A DNA stretch of 64,000 nt from Salvelinus alpinus (Eukaryota; Chordata; Actinopteri; Salmoniformes; Salmonidae). Position numbers and translations under genes: made by a program. Shown piece after piece: positions 27,801 through 42,200 of this stretch. The notes beneath the pieces are model-generated. The model was not told where the DNA came from. It saw nothing but the letters and a program-made list of their open reading frames with translations, and did not search any database. The stretch is from the NCBI RefSeq assembly GCF_045679555.1, contig NC_092122.1, positions 10,566,043 to 10,630,042 on the forward strand. Direction: 5' to 3'. Numbering within the stretch: position 1 is the stretch's first letter; the number at the start of each line of letters is the position of its first letter.

Positions 27801-28067
27801 TTGTTATCTCTCATAATGTGTAGGACACATCATCTGACTGCTGTATTATAGATAATTCATATAACAAAGGTCGTCCATTTAGATTCAATTATAGGATAAA
27901 CTCTATACATGTGATTAGAACTTGGTAACTGGTAAAGAGCATTTCAAATGGCGCTTGGGACATTGGATGGCCCCTTACTGGGGAGACAGGGGCGCGTGAC
28001 CGCAATTAACAAAAGGAACAAAGACCGCCTGCGCTCGCAGAGATCCAAGGAATTCAACAGCAGGAGG
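24896..28067. other. Intergenic, one GC-rich patch
   Basis: No gene supported. 26440-26690 is clearly richer in G+C and CpG than its surroundings and could be a promoter or 5' exon of a minus-strand transcript such as sfmbt2, but no splice structure was found. 27605-27823 has a small open frame with KYTYLGISLK, weakly like the C-terminal part of a LINE reverse transcriptase. Confidence 0.4.
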
Positions 28068-28075
28068 TGACGTCA
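28068..28075. promoter_or_regulatory. Perfect CRE-type palindrome upstream of STIMATE-like gene
   Basis: TGACGTCA, the full palindromic CREB/ATF site, stands about 330 bp before the chosen start codon in a locally GC-richer segment that also contains GCGCTCGCAG. Its position suits a promoter-proximal site; function is inferred only. Confidence 0.5.
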
Positions 28076-28398
28076 GAATCCCGCATTTTGCGGTTGATAT
28101 GGAGTAGAACATTTAATCCTGTTCCTAACTTTAGTTTTTCGGTGACTTTTTCCCCCCCGCAAAATACTTTCGTATTAACTTCGCGAGAGAGACATTGAGC
28201 AGTGATAGCATGGCAAGTTCGTCTTGTTTTTCTTGAGATTGGAAGGCTCCTAGATTTCTCCTCGCAAACAGGGGAAGTGCCCCCTGTCCTTTGTCTGCCT
28301 CGGGTGATTTTAAAGTATTCGACATGGGCATTTACCGATACAATGGTGTTTTTATGGTCAAAAAACTGTTTAATAATGCAGTTTTTGAGATTTCGAAC

Positions 28399-31300
28399 AT
28401 GTCAGACATTACGAAGGCGAACCCTCAGGGATGCGATAACGGGGCTTTGACAAACGGATTCGGAGTCTTGATTCAAGGGTTGCTGGCCATAGTTGCCTTC
28501 AGTACATTGATGGGTGAGTATCTTTCAGAAGAGAACGTAACAATGTTTCAAGGGCTGAGGAGTATAATTGTATAGGATAACCTATTGTTTTGAAATGGCA
28601 GATCATGTTTAAAATAAAATACTTAGACATCACTTTTAAAGGGAAAATCAAGGGTCTACTCAGCCAAGCACTACTCTGGTATCAACTGCAGAGCTACTCT
28701 CCATCTGTGAGCACGTGGCAGTTTGTTTGTTTATGCTATTTGACGTTTCTATCCGATAGGCTGCTGTTGCACTTTATAAGGCTGATAATACATATATCAG
28801 TCGCTCTGGATAAGAGCGTCTGCTAAATGACTTAAATGTAAAATATATCATTATATTATAATTCCATTTAAATAGTCTATTATAAGAATGTTTCCCATAT
28901 CCTTTTATGTGCTAAGTTTTAAATATTCAGCGCCACGCGTAGCCATATATCATTCGTGGCCCATCAACAGAAATGTAAACGATCTCGAATGTATCCTATA
29001 ACTATTAGACTATTGTATATTAATAAACTATCCCTAAACGATAAACTACTGGTAAACGATCTATAAACCCATTTCATTTGTATTATTCTTATTATTGAAA
29101 TGCCTCTTCAAGACAGGGGTGTACGTTTATGGTCTATGATGGAGCAAACTATTTTGAGAGGGTGGTCATAAAATCCTACAGAATACATCCATGCCTTTTT
29201 GAATATCAGAGAATAGGCTCTGTCTATATCTCTATCTACAGTGAGAGGACATTTTGTAGGCATGTACTTTACAACAGAGTGATTTATGACAGAAAGGGGT
29301 CAGACTCTAAAGGTGAGTGGAGGATCAAATAGCTTTGACCTCACAGTTACTTATTAGTAAGAAGATGTGTGTGTGTGTGTGTGTGTGTGTGTGACAGACC
29401 CAAGTCTGTTAATATACTGCTGAAAAACAAGGGTCTACTCAGCCAAGCGCTGCACTGCAGAGCTACCCTGTCCATCTCAATGCCTCTCCTCCGCTTGCCA
29501 AGATGCGTCCATCTTTGTTTTGGAGTCCTCTTCCTCTTGGCTATTTTGGTGACTTCCTCCCATTGACAGACCACTGGCCCCACCTTTTGCGTGCCAGAGT
29601 TCTTGGATACAGTTGCTATCATTTTATGCCAGGCACCAATTGTGGCTTTGCATTCTAACCTTCAGATAGTTTTTTGGTGATAATGAGTCAAACTGCAGCC
29701 ACAACATGATGATTGGTATGTGAACAGTCACACACTCAGACCTTGTGTTAGATGGGGAGAGAGGAACAGTGGGTTCCTGTTAGACACGTAGCCCTGAGCT
29801 ACCAGTGTCCTGATGGGGATGGGTGGTCTGAGGGAGCATGTGGTTCTGACTGTGCCATTCTTTATCCATCTCTCCTGGACCCACAGGGGACATGTACACT
29901 CACAAAGATAGGATTTGTCACTCTTCTATGGCTGTCTCTCTCACTCACCCACTCACTGCGTCTCTCCATCTCTCTCTACAGTGAAGAGGTTCCGTGAGCC
30001 CGTAGGGATCAGAAGACCATGGAGGATCTGGTAAGAGACCGGTGTTTTTTTATTTCTATTTCTTATCAGAGACTGTATCAAACCCCCAGGGAAGAACAGG
30101 AGACCATCGGTTGATCACATCGCTGAGGATCATAGATTCTATTAGATTTAGATATGTTAATGTTTGTTGCTTGACTTATATATTTGGCTATTACAAGTCA
30201 CCATGGTGATGACCATCCTACATTTCACCCCATCTCTACAGGTTTTACGACATGTCCAAGCAGGCCATTGGCGCTCTCTTCATCCACTTCGCCAATGTGT
30301 TCCTCTCCAACCTCACAGAAATGGACCCCTGTTCCCTGTGAGTCCATAGCTGTGATTGGACAGGTTTGCAGAAACCACCTTCCAATCTAAAGCCTCAACC
30401 AATCATTATGATAAATACATAAGATGTTCTATTGTGACATACAGCAGACAGGTGCAGTGAAATGTGTTGTTTTACACGGTCAACCATAGTAGTATGGTAG
30501 CCCTAGTGCAAATTAGGTGATAAGTCCCTTGCTCAAGGACACATTGACAGATTTTGCACCTTGTCGGCTCGTGTATTCCAACCACTGACCTTTCGGTTAC
30601 TGGCCCAACACTCTAACCGCTAGGCTACCTGCTGCCCCATGTCAAATCACTGACTCACTTCCTGGTGGGTTTCCACAGGTATCTGATCAACTTCCTGCTC
30701 GATGCCACGCTAGGCATGCTGGTCATCTGGGCGGGGGTCAAGGTTGTCTCCAGGATCGTGGAGTACAAGCAGTTCACACTGCTCACCTTTGGAGAATACG
30801 GTGAGTCTCCTAGACATCTGTTTAGGTCGTGTCAAATGTTTGGAGGTTGGCCAAAGTACAGACAACTACTGTTCTGTGCGTTGGAGAGGGTTGTGCCAGT
30901 TCATTTTCCGAATATTTCAGGAAGGTTGACACTTCTTCCTTTCACCACTGGAGGCCGCTGTAGGCTCATGAGAATATTGCATGAAAAACATCCTCCGATG
31001 GGCGATGATGACTTGTGGGATTAAGTTCTAGCCAATTGCTGCACTCGCTCCGTCCATAAGTCTTAATGGGGGGAAAAAAGAAACAAAATAAGATTTCAAA
31101 TGTCAGTCTGTTAATCTACTGTATTCCACAAAGTCATTTTCTACTGTATCTGCGCTTGGTTCTGTTTCATGTTGTTTTTTCCATTGATTATTATGATCCA
31201 CCGGATTGTAAATGCAGCTGTGCCATGACAACTGGCCAAATGTTTTCGTGGGCTTTAGATTCCATCCGATCTGGATCACGCTCTCTCTGTGTGGGGATCT

Positions 31301-34300
31301 TTTCCCCAAAAGCCTGCTACAAATACTGTCCCTCTGTCATAACTATTGGTCCTGAAAACTTAACAAATAGTAAAACATTGTTGTAAATCCACTCTGTCCC
31401 TCTTAAAGAGCTGAACAACAACAACATGCAGTTTCTCTCTTATACCTTTCTCGCCGCTGTCTCACTTCTCTCTCGGTCTCGCTGTCTGTGTCTCTCGTCT
31501 GTCTCTCTCTTGTCTGTTTCTCTCTGCTGTGTTCCCAGGTGTAGAGTGTTTGTTAATGACAGACATGTTCCTGTCTGTGTACACTGAGATGACCGAGAGA
31601 TGCAAATAGTGTTTAGACCAGCACACTGTGTTTGTGGGTGCTTGTCTGTGTGTATGAATGCCTCTATGGTGTCAGTGTGGTTGTGGCAGTCTGGTGTCGT
31701 CCTCTCTATGGCTGATCTTCCCTAGGTGACGATCTGAGTCCGTTGGTCAGTGTATGTGGTTTCAGTGTGATCACCGTGTGGTCATTAAGTAATGGTCTGT
31801 TCTGTCTGACCAGGTGACCCTCCCCAGGCTGCAGCATGGCTCGGTCAGTGTGGTGTCTACCTTCTCATCATGGTCCTGGAGAAGAGTGTAGTCAGCTTGG
31901 TCCTGCTCATTCCTGGATGGACCAACGTGAGTAGGCCCACAGTACCCACAACCACCTGCTCCAGGGACATGGGCTAACCCAGATCCTGAGAGAACTGAGA
32001 GACTCTACCCACTCGAGGGAGAGAGCGGAAGTGTCAATCATGTTCTTTCTTCTCGGTTCTGTGTTTGAAATCTCTGGTGACAATTTAAAGTCAACAGAAA
32101 GTCAAGGCTGAAAAACAAAGGGAGGATGAAAGGTTTTGGAGAGAACAAAGAGAAAGAGTTGTCCTTTGAACAGAATGGGAACATTGACCTTCAACCAAAT
32201 GAATATCATCCGGCCCCTGGGACTAGGGTCTTTAGACAGTTTGTTTGGTTAGTTATTTGTTTGAGGCTGTGGATCTCCTGCTCAAACCTTCTTTGTGTTT
32301 TAGGGTTGTTGTTGCTCTGCTCACTGCTCCTCTTTTGAAGAGGGTCGTTTTAGTTTTTTCTAGTACACATATTTCTTTGGGACACTGGAGCTTTTTCTCA
32401 GGGAGGAAGGCAGGGGGGGGGGTCTCTCTGACATGGTGAATACCACATAATAATCACATTAGCTCCAATCTCACACATGTTCCACAGTAGAGAGCCAAAG
32501 AGATGCTCGTTCTATTATAGTGAAAAATATTGACGATCTAAATGTCCTTGGATGACAGTCTTTTGTGCAACATGATGTTGTTTTGCCCTGCACTAATTGA
32601 AAGTGTGTTTCTCTGCACGCTGCTGTTCCAGCTGCAGTCTGTGTTGCTGGACTACATCCCTAACCCTCAGGTGGACCTTGTGTTGGTCATGCTCATCGTG
32701 CCCGTCATTGTCAACGTGAGTCTCAACCAGCCTGCAATAACACTCTGCATAATGTTGTGTATATGTCAGAGGAGGCTGCTGGGGGGAGGATGGCTCATAA
32801 TAATGGCTGGAATGGAGTAAATGGAACCGTGTGTTTGAGTCTGATACTGTTCTATTCATTCCATTCCAGCCATTACTATGAGCCGTCCTCCCCAATTAAG
32901 GTACCACCAACCTCCTGTGGTATATGTAAACTCAGCAAAAAAAGAAACGTCCTCTCACTGTCAACTGTTTATTTTCAGCAAACTTAACATGTGTAAATAT
33001 TTGTACAAACATAAGATTCAACAACTGAGACATAAACTGAACAAGTTCCACCGACATGTGACTAACAGAAATGGAATAATGTGTCCCTGAACAAAGGGGG
33101 GGGTCAAAATCAAAAGTAACAGTCAGTATCTGGTGTGGCCACCAGCTGCATTAAGTACTGCAGTGCATCTCCTCCTCATGGACTGCACCAGATTTGCCAG
33201 TTCTTGCTGTGAGATGTTACCCCACTCTTCCACCAAGTCACCTGCAAGTTCCCGGACATTTCTGGGGGAATGGCCCTAGCCCTCACCCTCTGATCCAACA
33301 GGTCCCAGACGTGCTCAATGGGATTGAGATCCGGGCACTTCGCTGGCCATGGCAGAACACTGACATTCCTGTCTTGCAGGAAATCCCGCACAGAACGAGC
33401 AGTATGGCTAGTTGCATTGTCATGCTGGAGGGTCATGTCAGGATGAGCCTGCAGGAAGGGTATCACATGAGGTAGGAGGATGTCTTCCCTACAATGCACA
33501 GCGTTGAGATTGCCTGCAATGACAACAAGCTCAGTCCGATGATGCTGTGACACACCGCCCCAGACCATGACGGACCCTCGACCTCCAAATCGATCCCTCT
33601 CCAGAGTACAGGCCTCGATGTAACTCTCATTCCTTCGACGATAAACGCGAATCCGACAATCACCCCTGGTGAGACAAAACCGCGACTCATCAGTGAAGTG
33701 CACTTTTTGCCAGTTCTGTCTGGTCTAGTGGCGGAGGGTTTGTGCCTATAGGCAACGTTGTTGCCGGTGATGTCTGGTGAGGACCTGCCTTACAACAGGC
33801 CTACAAGCCCTCAATCCAGCATCTCTCAGCCTATTGCGGACAGTCTGAGCATTGATGGAAGGATTGTGCGTTCCTGGTGTAACTCGGGCAGTTGTTGTTG
33901 CCATTCTGTACCTGTCCCGCAGGGGTGATGTTCGGATGTTCTGATCCTGTGCAGGTGTTGTTACACGTGGTCTGCCACTGCGAGGACGATCAGCTGTCCG
34001 TCCTGTCTCCCTGTAGCGCTGTCTTAGGCGTTTCACAATACGGATTTTGCAATTTATTGCCCTGGCTACATCTGCAGTCCTCATGCCTCCTTGCAGTGTG
34101 CCTAAGGCATGTTCACGCAGATGAGCAGGGACCCTGGGCATCTTTCTTTTGGTGTTTTTCAGAGTCAGTAGAAAGGCCTCTTTAGTGTCCTAAGTTTTCA
34201 TAACTGTGCCTTTAATTGCCTCCCGTCTGTAAGCTGTTAGTGTCTTAACAGCCGTTCTACAGGTGCATGTTCATTAATTGTTTATGGTTCATTGAACAAG

Positions 34301-36215
34301 CATGGGAAACAGTGTTTAAACCCTTTACAATGAAGATCTGTGAAGTTATTTGGATTTTTAGTATCCCAGACAGTGCATAAAGCTTGTATTTTTGGATAGA
34401 AAACGTGCATGAAGTTTGCAGTATGTAGGCTTACTAGGCTACACTGATTGTACATTACATGGCCATTCTGTGTCCACCACTGCACCAGTTGTACTGACTG
34501 AGTTTGTTCTCTGTGTGACCCTCTGTAGTCCATAATGTTCTGGGTGGTGGACAGTCTGATGATGAGGAAGTACAAGTACAAGAGCCTGGACGACTCCTGT
34601 GACCCCTCGACCAAGGTTGACTCCACGGCGTCGTGGGTTACTGGCGACGAGTCACAGGTGAGAGTCCGTTAACTTCACTAGGGTAGGGGGTAGCATTTGG
34701 AATTTTGGAAGAAAAGCTTGCCCAAATTAAACTGCCTGCTACTCAGGCCCAGAAGCTAGGATTTGCATATAATTAGTAGATTTGGATAGAAAATACTCTA
34801 AACTTTCCAAAACTGTTAAAATAATGTCTGTGAGTATAACAGAACTGATATGGCAGGTGAAAACCTGAGGAAAATCCAACCAGGGAAGTACTATTATTTT
34901 GAAAGGCTGTTTTTCCATTGAAAGCCTATCCACCATACAAAGACTTAGGACCCAGTTTACGATATCTATGGCTTCCTCTACATGTGGCCAGTCTTTAAGC
35001 ATTGTTTCAGGCTTTTACTCTGAAAAATGAGGGAGATACAGCACTTTCAATGAGAGGACAGTGGACATTTCCAGCCGTGAGTCCTGCGCGTGATCGGGAA
35101 CGTGCCTTTCTTGTTTCTCCTTTTCTATTGACGAAGCTTTTGTCCGGTTGAAATATTATTTATTATTTATGACAAAAACAACCTGAGGATTGATTTTAAA
35201 CATCGTTTGACATGTTTCTACGAACTTTTATTGTACTTTAAAAAAAGTTTTCGTTTGGACTTACTGACCGCGCCTTGTGTATTCGGATTACTGGACTAAA
35301 CGCGCGAACAAAAAGGAGGTTTTTGGTCATAAAGAGGGACATTATCGAACAAAACGTACATTTATTGTCTAACATGGAGACCTGGGAGTGCCACCAGATG
35401 AAGATCATCAAAGGTAAGTGATTCATTTGAATGCTTTTTCTGACTTTTGTGACACCTTTCCTTGGTTGGAAAATGGCTGTGGTTTTCTGTGGCTAGGCGC
35501 TGACCTAACATAATCGCAAAGTGTGCTTTCGCCGTAAAGCCTTTTTGAAATCTGACACAGCGCTTGCATTAAGGAGAAGTTTATCTTTATTCGTGTTTAA
35601 CACTTGTATCTTTTATCAATGTTTTTCTGTAATTTGATGTGGCTCTCTGCACTTTCACCGGATGTTTGTTTGAGACAATGCATTTCTGAACATAACACAC
35701 CAATTTCAAATGAGGTTTTTGGACATAAAGATTAACTTTATCGAACAAAACACACATTTATTGTGTAACATGAAGTCCTGTGAGTGCCATCTGATGAAGA
35801 TCATCAAAGGTTAGTGATTCATTTAATCGCTATTTCTGACTTTTGTGAGCCTTCTCCTTGGCTGGAAAATGGCTGTATGGTTTTCTGTGACTAGGCACTG
35901 ACCTAAGACAATTGTTTGGTGTGCTTTCGCTGTAAAGCCTATTTGAAATCGGGAACTGTGGTTGGATTTACAAGAAGTTTATCTTTAAAATGGTGTATAA
36001 TACTTGTATGTTTGAGGAATTTTAATTATGGGATTTCTGTTGTTTTGAATTTGGCGCCCTGCATTTTCACTGGCTGTTGTCGAGGGTCCCACTTGTACCA
36101 GAGAGGTTAACTAGAGATGTCCCTGACAAAAATATATATATATATATATTGGTCGACTGAAAGGCGTCTGTTCTTTCGACCAATCAATTGGTCAACATTT
36201 TAAAATGTGTGTTTT

Positions 36216-36246
<31 letters not shown>

Positions 36247-39200
36247 ACACCCTATGTGTTTTAATAAAATCAACTATATGCATTGAGCTTGTCTGATGCT
36301 TTAAGCTCACCGTTTGATGAAATAAGGCACAAATGACTGAAGAGGGAGCCAGAGATCAAGATAACCAGAAGAAAAACTTCACCTCCTCCCGCTCCTAATG
36401 GTTTTTCCAGATTCTGCCGTTACTCTCCTGAAGTTGCTGGTAATAGGCTACACAAGGAGTCGCCAACATTTCTTATGTGGAATGACCATTTATCTTACCA
36501 TTTCTACTGATCTTCGTGTCAGTTATAGTTTTCAAATGCACATTTTTGTGGAACAGTTTCATTTATAAAAACATATTCGTACCTCAAAATCATTGTCATG
36601 TGGTTAATCAGAATTCTATCTAAATGAAAATGATACAAACCTAAAAAGTTACTTTATATTGCCATTTCCAACTATATAAAAATTGCCTATAAAGCCAGCA
36701 AATAAAAACATTGCTGCCTGCAGGTAGAAAATGTCCTGATAAAAATAAATATCCTATAAACCACATTGGCTACGCATGGCCTGTCTGCAGCGAACGTTGA
36801 AACGTATCAACTATTTACTTGGGTCTGGCCTGAAACTCCTTGCAACATTGTATAAAATATCTTGGGCCCTCAAAGTTGTCCATGCTAGTGAGCTCGGGAC
36901 AAACACAGCTGTAGGCTATTTGCGTAAGGGATAAGGAGTAATCAGTTTGGCCTATTTTATGTTTCCACTGGATCAGAGCATGACATTTTTCTCTTTCACG
37001 CTGAGTGGTTATTGAAAGGGAGAGAGCTGGAAAGATTTTTTTTAAATACATTGAGGAATTGTCATTTTCAATGGATGTAAAAACCTACTTTGTTTGCTGG
37101 CTGTTTGAGGTGAAGAAAACATCACTTTGAGAAGCTCTACAGCTCATTAGTGATCGTGCATTAAGCCAATCAGAAATACTATCAGATCCCCAAATGGGCA
37201 CATTTATATGCCTACATTTGCACGCAGGCCAGGTAGCCTATAGGTCTACTTCAATGCATAATCGGGTGCGTGTCCTTACTCAACATCGACAGGAGTGCTC
37301 CAAGCAAAAGACAAAGACTAAATTAACAAAACTCATAAATGGAATGAAATAAACCAAAACTTGTTTCTCTAAAGTGTAGCATAGGTTGTGCGCTCTGCAA
37401 ACAACGTGTCCACTCCAACAATGAGAATGGTAAAAGTCTGAAATAATATATTTAATGCATTAAAAGACATTACCGTAACCAACCAAACTTTGTAGATTAG
37501 AAATGATAGGAATTAACTGTAAATGTACTACTGGTGATAAACGTATGTAATGGGGAATTGATATACACTAACAGTCAAATGCAAACAATTCACACAATGA
37601 AGTTATGAAACAATGAATGTACACAAATTGGCGGGAGGGAGCCCATTCTGGAGAGATGTGCATTGTGCAGCCACACTCCTCTTCTTCTTTGACTGTGCCA
37701 CCCCCGCGGCCTCCACAATGGATTAGTCTCGGCCTCCGCAATGGATTAGTTCACTGAAATGGGTGCAAATGAGAGAGGTGTCTCGTGTGCCATTAAAAAA
37801 AACATATACAAAAGTATGTGGACACCCCTTCAAATTAGTGGATTTGGCTATTTCAGCCACACCTGTTGCTGACCGTTGTATAAAATCGAGCACACAGCCA
37901 TGCAATCTCCATAGACAAACATTGACAGTAGAATGGCCCATAGCGTAAAGCTCAGTGACTTTCAACGTGGCGCCGTCATAGGATGCCAACTTTCCAACAA
38001 GTCAATTTGTTAAATTTCTGCCCTGCTAGAGCTGCCCCGGTCAACTGTAAGTGCTGTTATTGTAAAGTTGCTCCTAGACGTTTCCACAACAGCTCAGCCG
38101 CAAAGTGGTAGGCCACCCAAGCTCACAGAACGGGACCGCCGAGTGCAGAAGCGCATAGCACGTATAAGTCGTCTGTCCTCTGTTGCAACAATCACTACCA
38201 AGTTCCAAACAGCCTTTGGAAGCAATGTCAGCACAATAACTGTTCGTCGGGAGCTTCATGAAATGGGTTTCCATGGCAGAGCAGCCGCACACAAGCCTGA
38301 GATCACGTTGCGCAATGCCAAGCGTCGGCTGGAGTGGTGTAAAGCTCGCTGCCATTGGATTCCATCTTGCAGTCCGATGGATGAATCTGGGTTTGGCGGA
38401 TGCAAGGAGATAGCTACCTGCTCCAATGCATAGTGTCAAATGTAAAGTTTGGTAGAGGAGGAATAATGGTCTGGGGCTGTTTTTCATGGTTCTGGCTCGG
38501 CCCCTTAGTTCTAGTGAAAGGAAATATTAATGCTACAGCATACAATGATATTCTAGATGATTCTGTGCTTCCAACTTTGTGCCAACAGTTTGGGGTATGC
38601 ACTTTCCTGTTTCACCATGACAATGCCCCCGTGCACAAAGCGAGGTCCATACAGAAATGGTTTTTCGAGATCGGTGTGGAAGAACTTGACTGACCTGCAC
38701 AGAGCCCTTGCCTCAACTACTTCGAACACCTTTGGGATGAATTGGAAGGCAGACTGCGAGCTAGGCCTAATCGCCCAACGTCAGTGCCCGACCTCACTAA
38801 TGTTCTTGTGGCTGAATGGAAGCAAGTCCCCGCAACAATGTTCCAACATCTAGTGGAAAGTCTTTCCAGCAGCAAAGGGGGGACCAACTCCATAATAATG
38901 GCCGCGATTTTGAAATGAGATGTTTGACTAGCAGGTGTCCACATCCTTTTGGTCATGTAGTGTATATTTGCTACTGCTCGACTAGTAGTTGACCAATCAA
39001 GCAGTCAAATAATTGGGGTCAGTCCTACAGTTAACCATAAGAGGGGACTGCAGATCTCTGAGTACTACTGCTCTGTGGGATCATGAAGGGACACCATTTG
39101 ATGATACAACATTAAAGCCCATGGGTGTAAGAGAGACTTTCCCACCAAACATCCCCATAACACTCCACATCCCCATGGGACACTGGCTAAAGACGTGTGT

Positions 39201-42200
39201 TTGTTGAGAAAGAAAAGAAACGGAGTGTGTGTGAGTTATGATAGATGTTTGTCACAGTGATTTAGCCTGTCTGCACCTGTTTTATGTGCCCCCCCCGCCC
39301 CCCCACACTGCTCTCTGGGTTGGTCTAAAGGGCAACTGGCCCACAGTTACTGTCAAGGAAAGACGAAGTCATGGAAAATCCCCCTTTCTCCCCCTTTCTC
39401 TCCATTTTTGTTTCTCTCTCCGTTTTCGCCCGTCAATTTGTTGTGTTGTTTCTCTGTGGGTCAGTTACCCGAGTTGGATTGTGCCGTGTGGAATTGAGTC
39501 AATGTCTTACTTTGTCCCGGTTGTTCTGGAAAATGAGTATCATAGCAATGTTATTGACATTCCTTGTTTGGTAAGACACGAGTGATGGATGTATGGCGCT
39601 AGATCGGCCTGCCAGTTGTCACGTCGTTGAGTCAAGTGTCTTCTGTGTTTCATGTTGTAGAGTTGCTCTTAATCTGTTGAGATTGTAGTCTACCGTAAGG
39701 GTGTGATCACCTTGTTTCAATGGATCCATTGTGAGAATTGTATTTGGTGAGAGAACAGTATGTGGTGAATAGTGATGTCTTTATGATATTAGTTAACTGT
39801 TTCCAGTGGGTGTATAGTGTTGGTCCATTTGAGTGGGAAATCATGTAGTGTGTATTGGAGTAGTGAGACTGTCGACAGAAGCGTCCTGTGTTGGGGAATC
39901 AGAATTGACCTCCTACACAGCAGTCAATGTGTTACTGTACACTCTCCTCTCTCTCGCTCTGTCCTCTCTCTCTTTCTCACCCTCTCTCTGGAGTCACAAT
40001 GATTATGACAGACTGGCAGTGTTGCTCTCTCTCACTCTCCCTCCTCGTCCCTGGTACTCTGCCAAGCAGCAACAAATCATCCCTTCATCCCAGGAATAAA
40101 AGTGACATTTGGAATTAATTTCCATTCAGTGATGTTATGGAAAGCAGAGCGGAGTGGAGGAGGAGAAGAAAGAGGGAGAGAACTATGTCCATGGGAGAGA
40201 GGAGGGCATTGATTAGGGAGTGCTGTTGGAGTTTGGTTGGTCAGTAGTCTGTGTGCAATGAGTTTGATTTCAGTTCCCGACATGGGCTGTAGGATAGTGT
40301 TGGGGAATGATTTCATCCATGGTCAGCTGTGGCCATATGGTGTTCAGAGAAGGCTGTTTACTTTTATCATAAACAGCCAAACATTTAGTTATTTTAGAGC
40401 TGTTGTTAGTTATGGCCTTTCTGGTGTATGCTGTCAAACTGACTAGTTAAATGCCCTAACATCTCCGACCTGTTTCCTTATGGGATGAAACACACAGACA
40501 AACATCGATTGACATCTTGGTCTGAGTGTACAGTATCTGAATGAAGATGATTGATTTGGGATTGGCCTCATATCGGTGAGAGAGGAAGGCTGGGCAAGCC
40601 CCCTTTCTGCCTCTGCTTCTTCCATTACAATAATCTCATCCAAGATGTCTGCATTGCGTGCATGCACACACTACCATAATCTCATCCAAGATGTCTCTGT
40701 AGCCAGCATTCAAAAAGTATTCAGATAGCTTGACTTTTTCCACATTTTGTTAAATTACAGCCTTATTCTAAAATTGATGTTGGAATTTTTTTAAATCAAT
40801 CTACACACAATACCCCATAATGACAAAGCAAAGAAGTTTACATTTTTTGCAAATATATTAAAAATAAAATAACTGAAATATTCAGACTCTTTGCTCAGTA
40901 CTTTTTTTGAAGCACCTTTTGATGTGATTACAGCGTCGAGTCTTCTTGGGTATGACGCTACAAGCTTGGCACACCTGTATTTAGGAGGTTTCTCCCATTT
41001 CTCCACAGATCCTCTCAAGCTCTGTCAGGTTGGATGGGGAGCATCACTGCACAGCTATTTTCAGGTCTCTCCAGAGATGTTCCATTGGGTTCAAGTCTGG
41101 GCTCTGGCTGGGCCATTCAAGGACATTCAGAGACTTGTCCCGAAGCCACTCCTGCGTTGTCTTCGCAGTGTGCTTAGGGTCGTTGTCCTGTTGGAAGGTG
41201 AACCTTCGCACCAGTCCTGAACGCTCTGGAGCTGGTTTTCATCAAGGATCTCTCTGTACTTTGCTCTGTTAATCTTTTTCTCGATCCTGCCTAGTCTCCC
41301 AGTCCCTGCCGCTGAAAAACATCCCCACAGCATGATGCTGCCACCACTATGCTTCACCGTAGGGATGGTGCCAGGTTTCCTCCAGACATGACGCTTGGCA
41401 TTCAGGCCAAAGAGTTCAGTCTTGGTTTCATCAGACCAGAGAATCTTGTTTCTCATGGTCTGAGAGTCCTTTAGGGGCCTTTTGGCAAACTCCAAGCGGG
41501 CTGTCATTTGCCTTTTACTGAGGAGTGGCTTCCGTCTGGCCACTACCATAAAGGCCTGATTGGTGGAGTGCTGCAGAGATGGTTGTCCTTCTGGAAGGTT
41601 CTCCCGTCTCCACAGAGGAGCTATGTCAGAGTGACCATTGGGTTCTTGGTCACCTCCCTGACCAAGGCCCTTCTCACCCGATTACTCAGTTTGGCCGAAT
41701 GGCCAGCTCTAGGAAGAGCCTTGGTGGTTCCAAACTTATTCCATTTAAGAATGACGGCGGCAACTGCATTCTTGGGGACCTTCAATGCTGCAGATTTGTT
41801 TTTAGTATCCTTCCCCAGATCTGTGCCTCGACACAATCTTCTCTGGAAGCTCTATGGACAATTCCTTCGACCTCATGGCTTGGTTTTTGCTCTGACATGC
41901 ACTGTCAACTGTGGGACCTTTTCTAGACAGGGCTGTGTGCCTTTCCAAATCATGTACTATCAATTGAATTTACCACAGGTGGAATCTTCCAATCAAGTTG
42001 TAGAAACATCTCAAGGATGATCAATGGAAACAGGATGCACCTAAGCTCAATTTCGAGTCTCATAGCAAAGGGTCTGAATACTTATTTACGTAAGGTATTT
42101 CAGTTTTTTATTTGTAATACATGTGCAAAAATGTCTGACCTGTTTTTGCTTTGTCATTATGGGGTATTGAGTGTAGATTGATTTGGTATTTTTTAAATGT

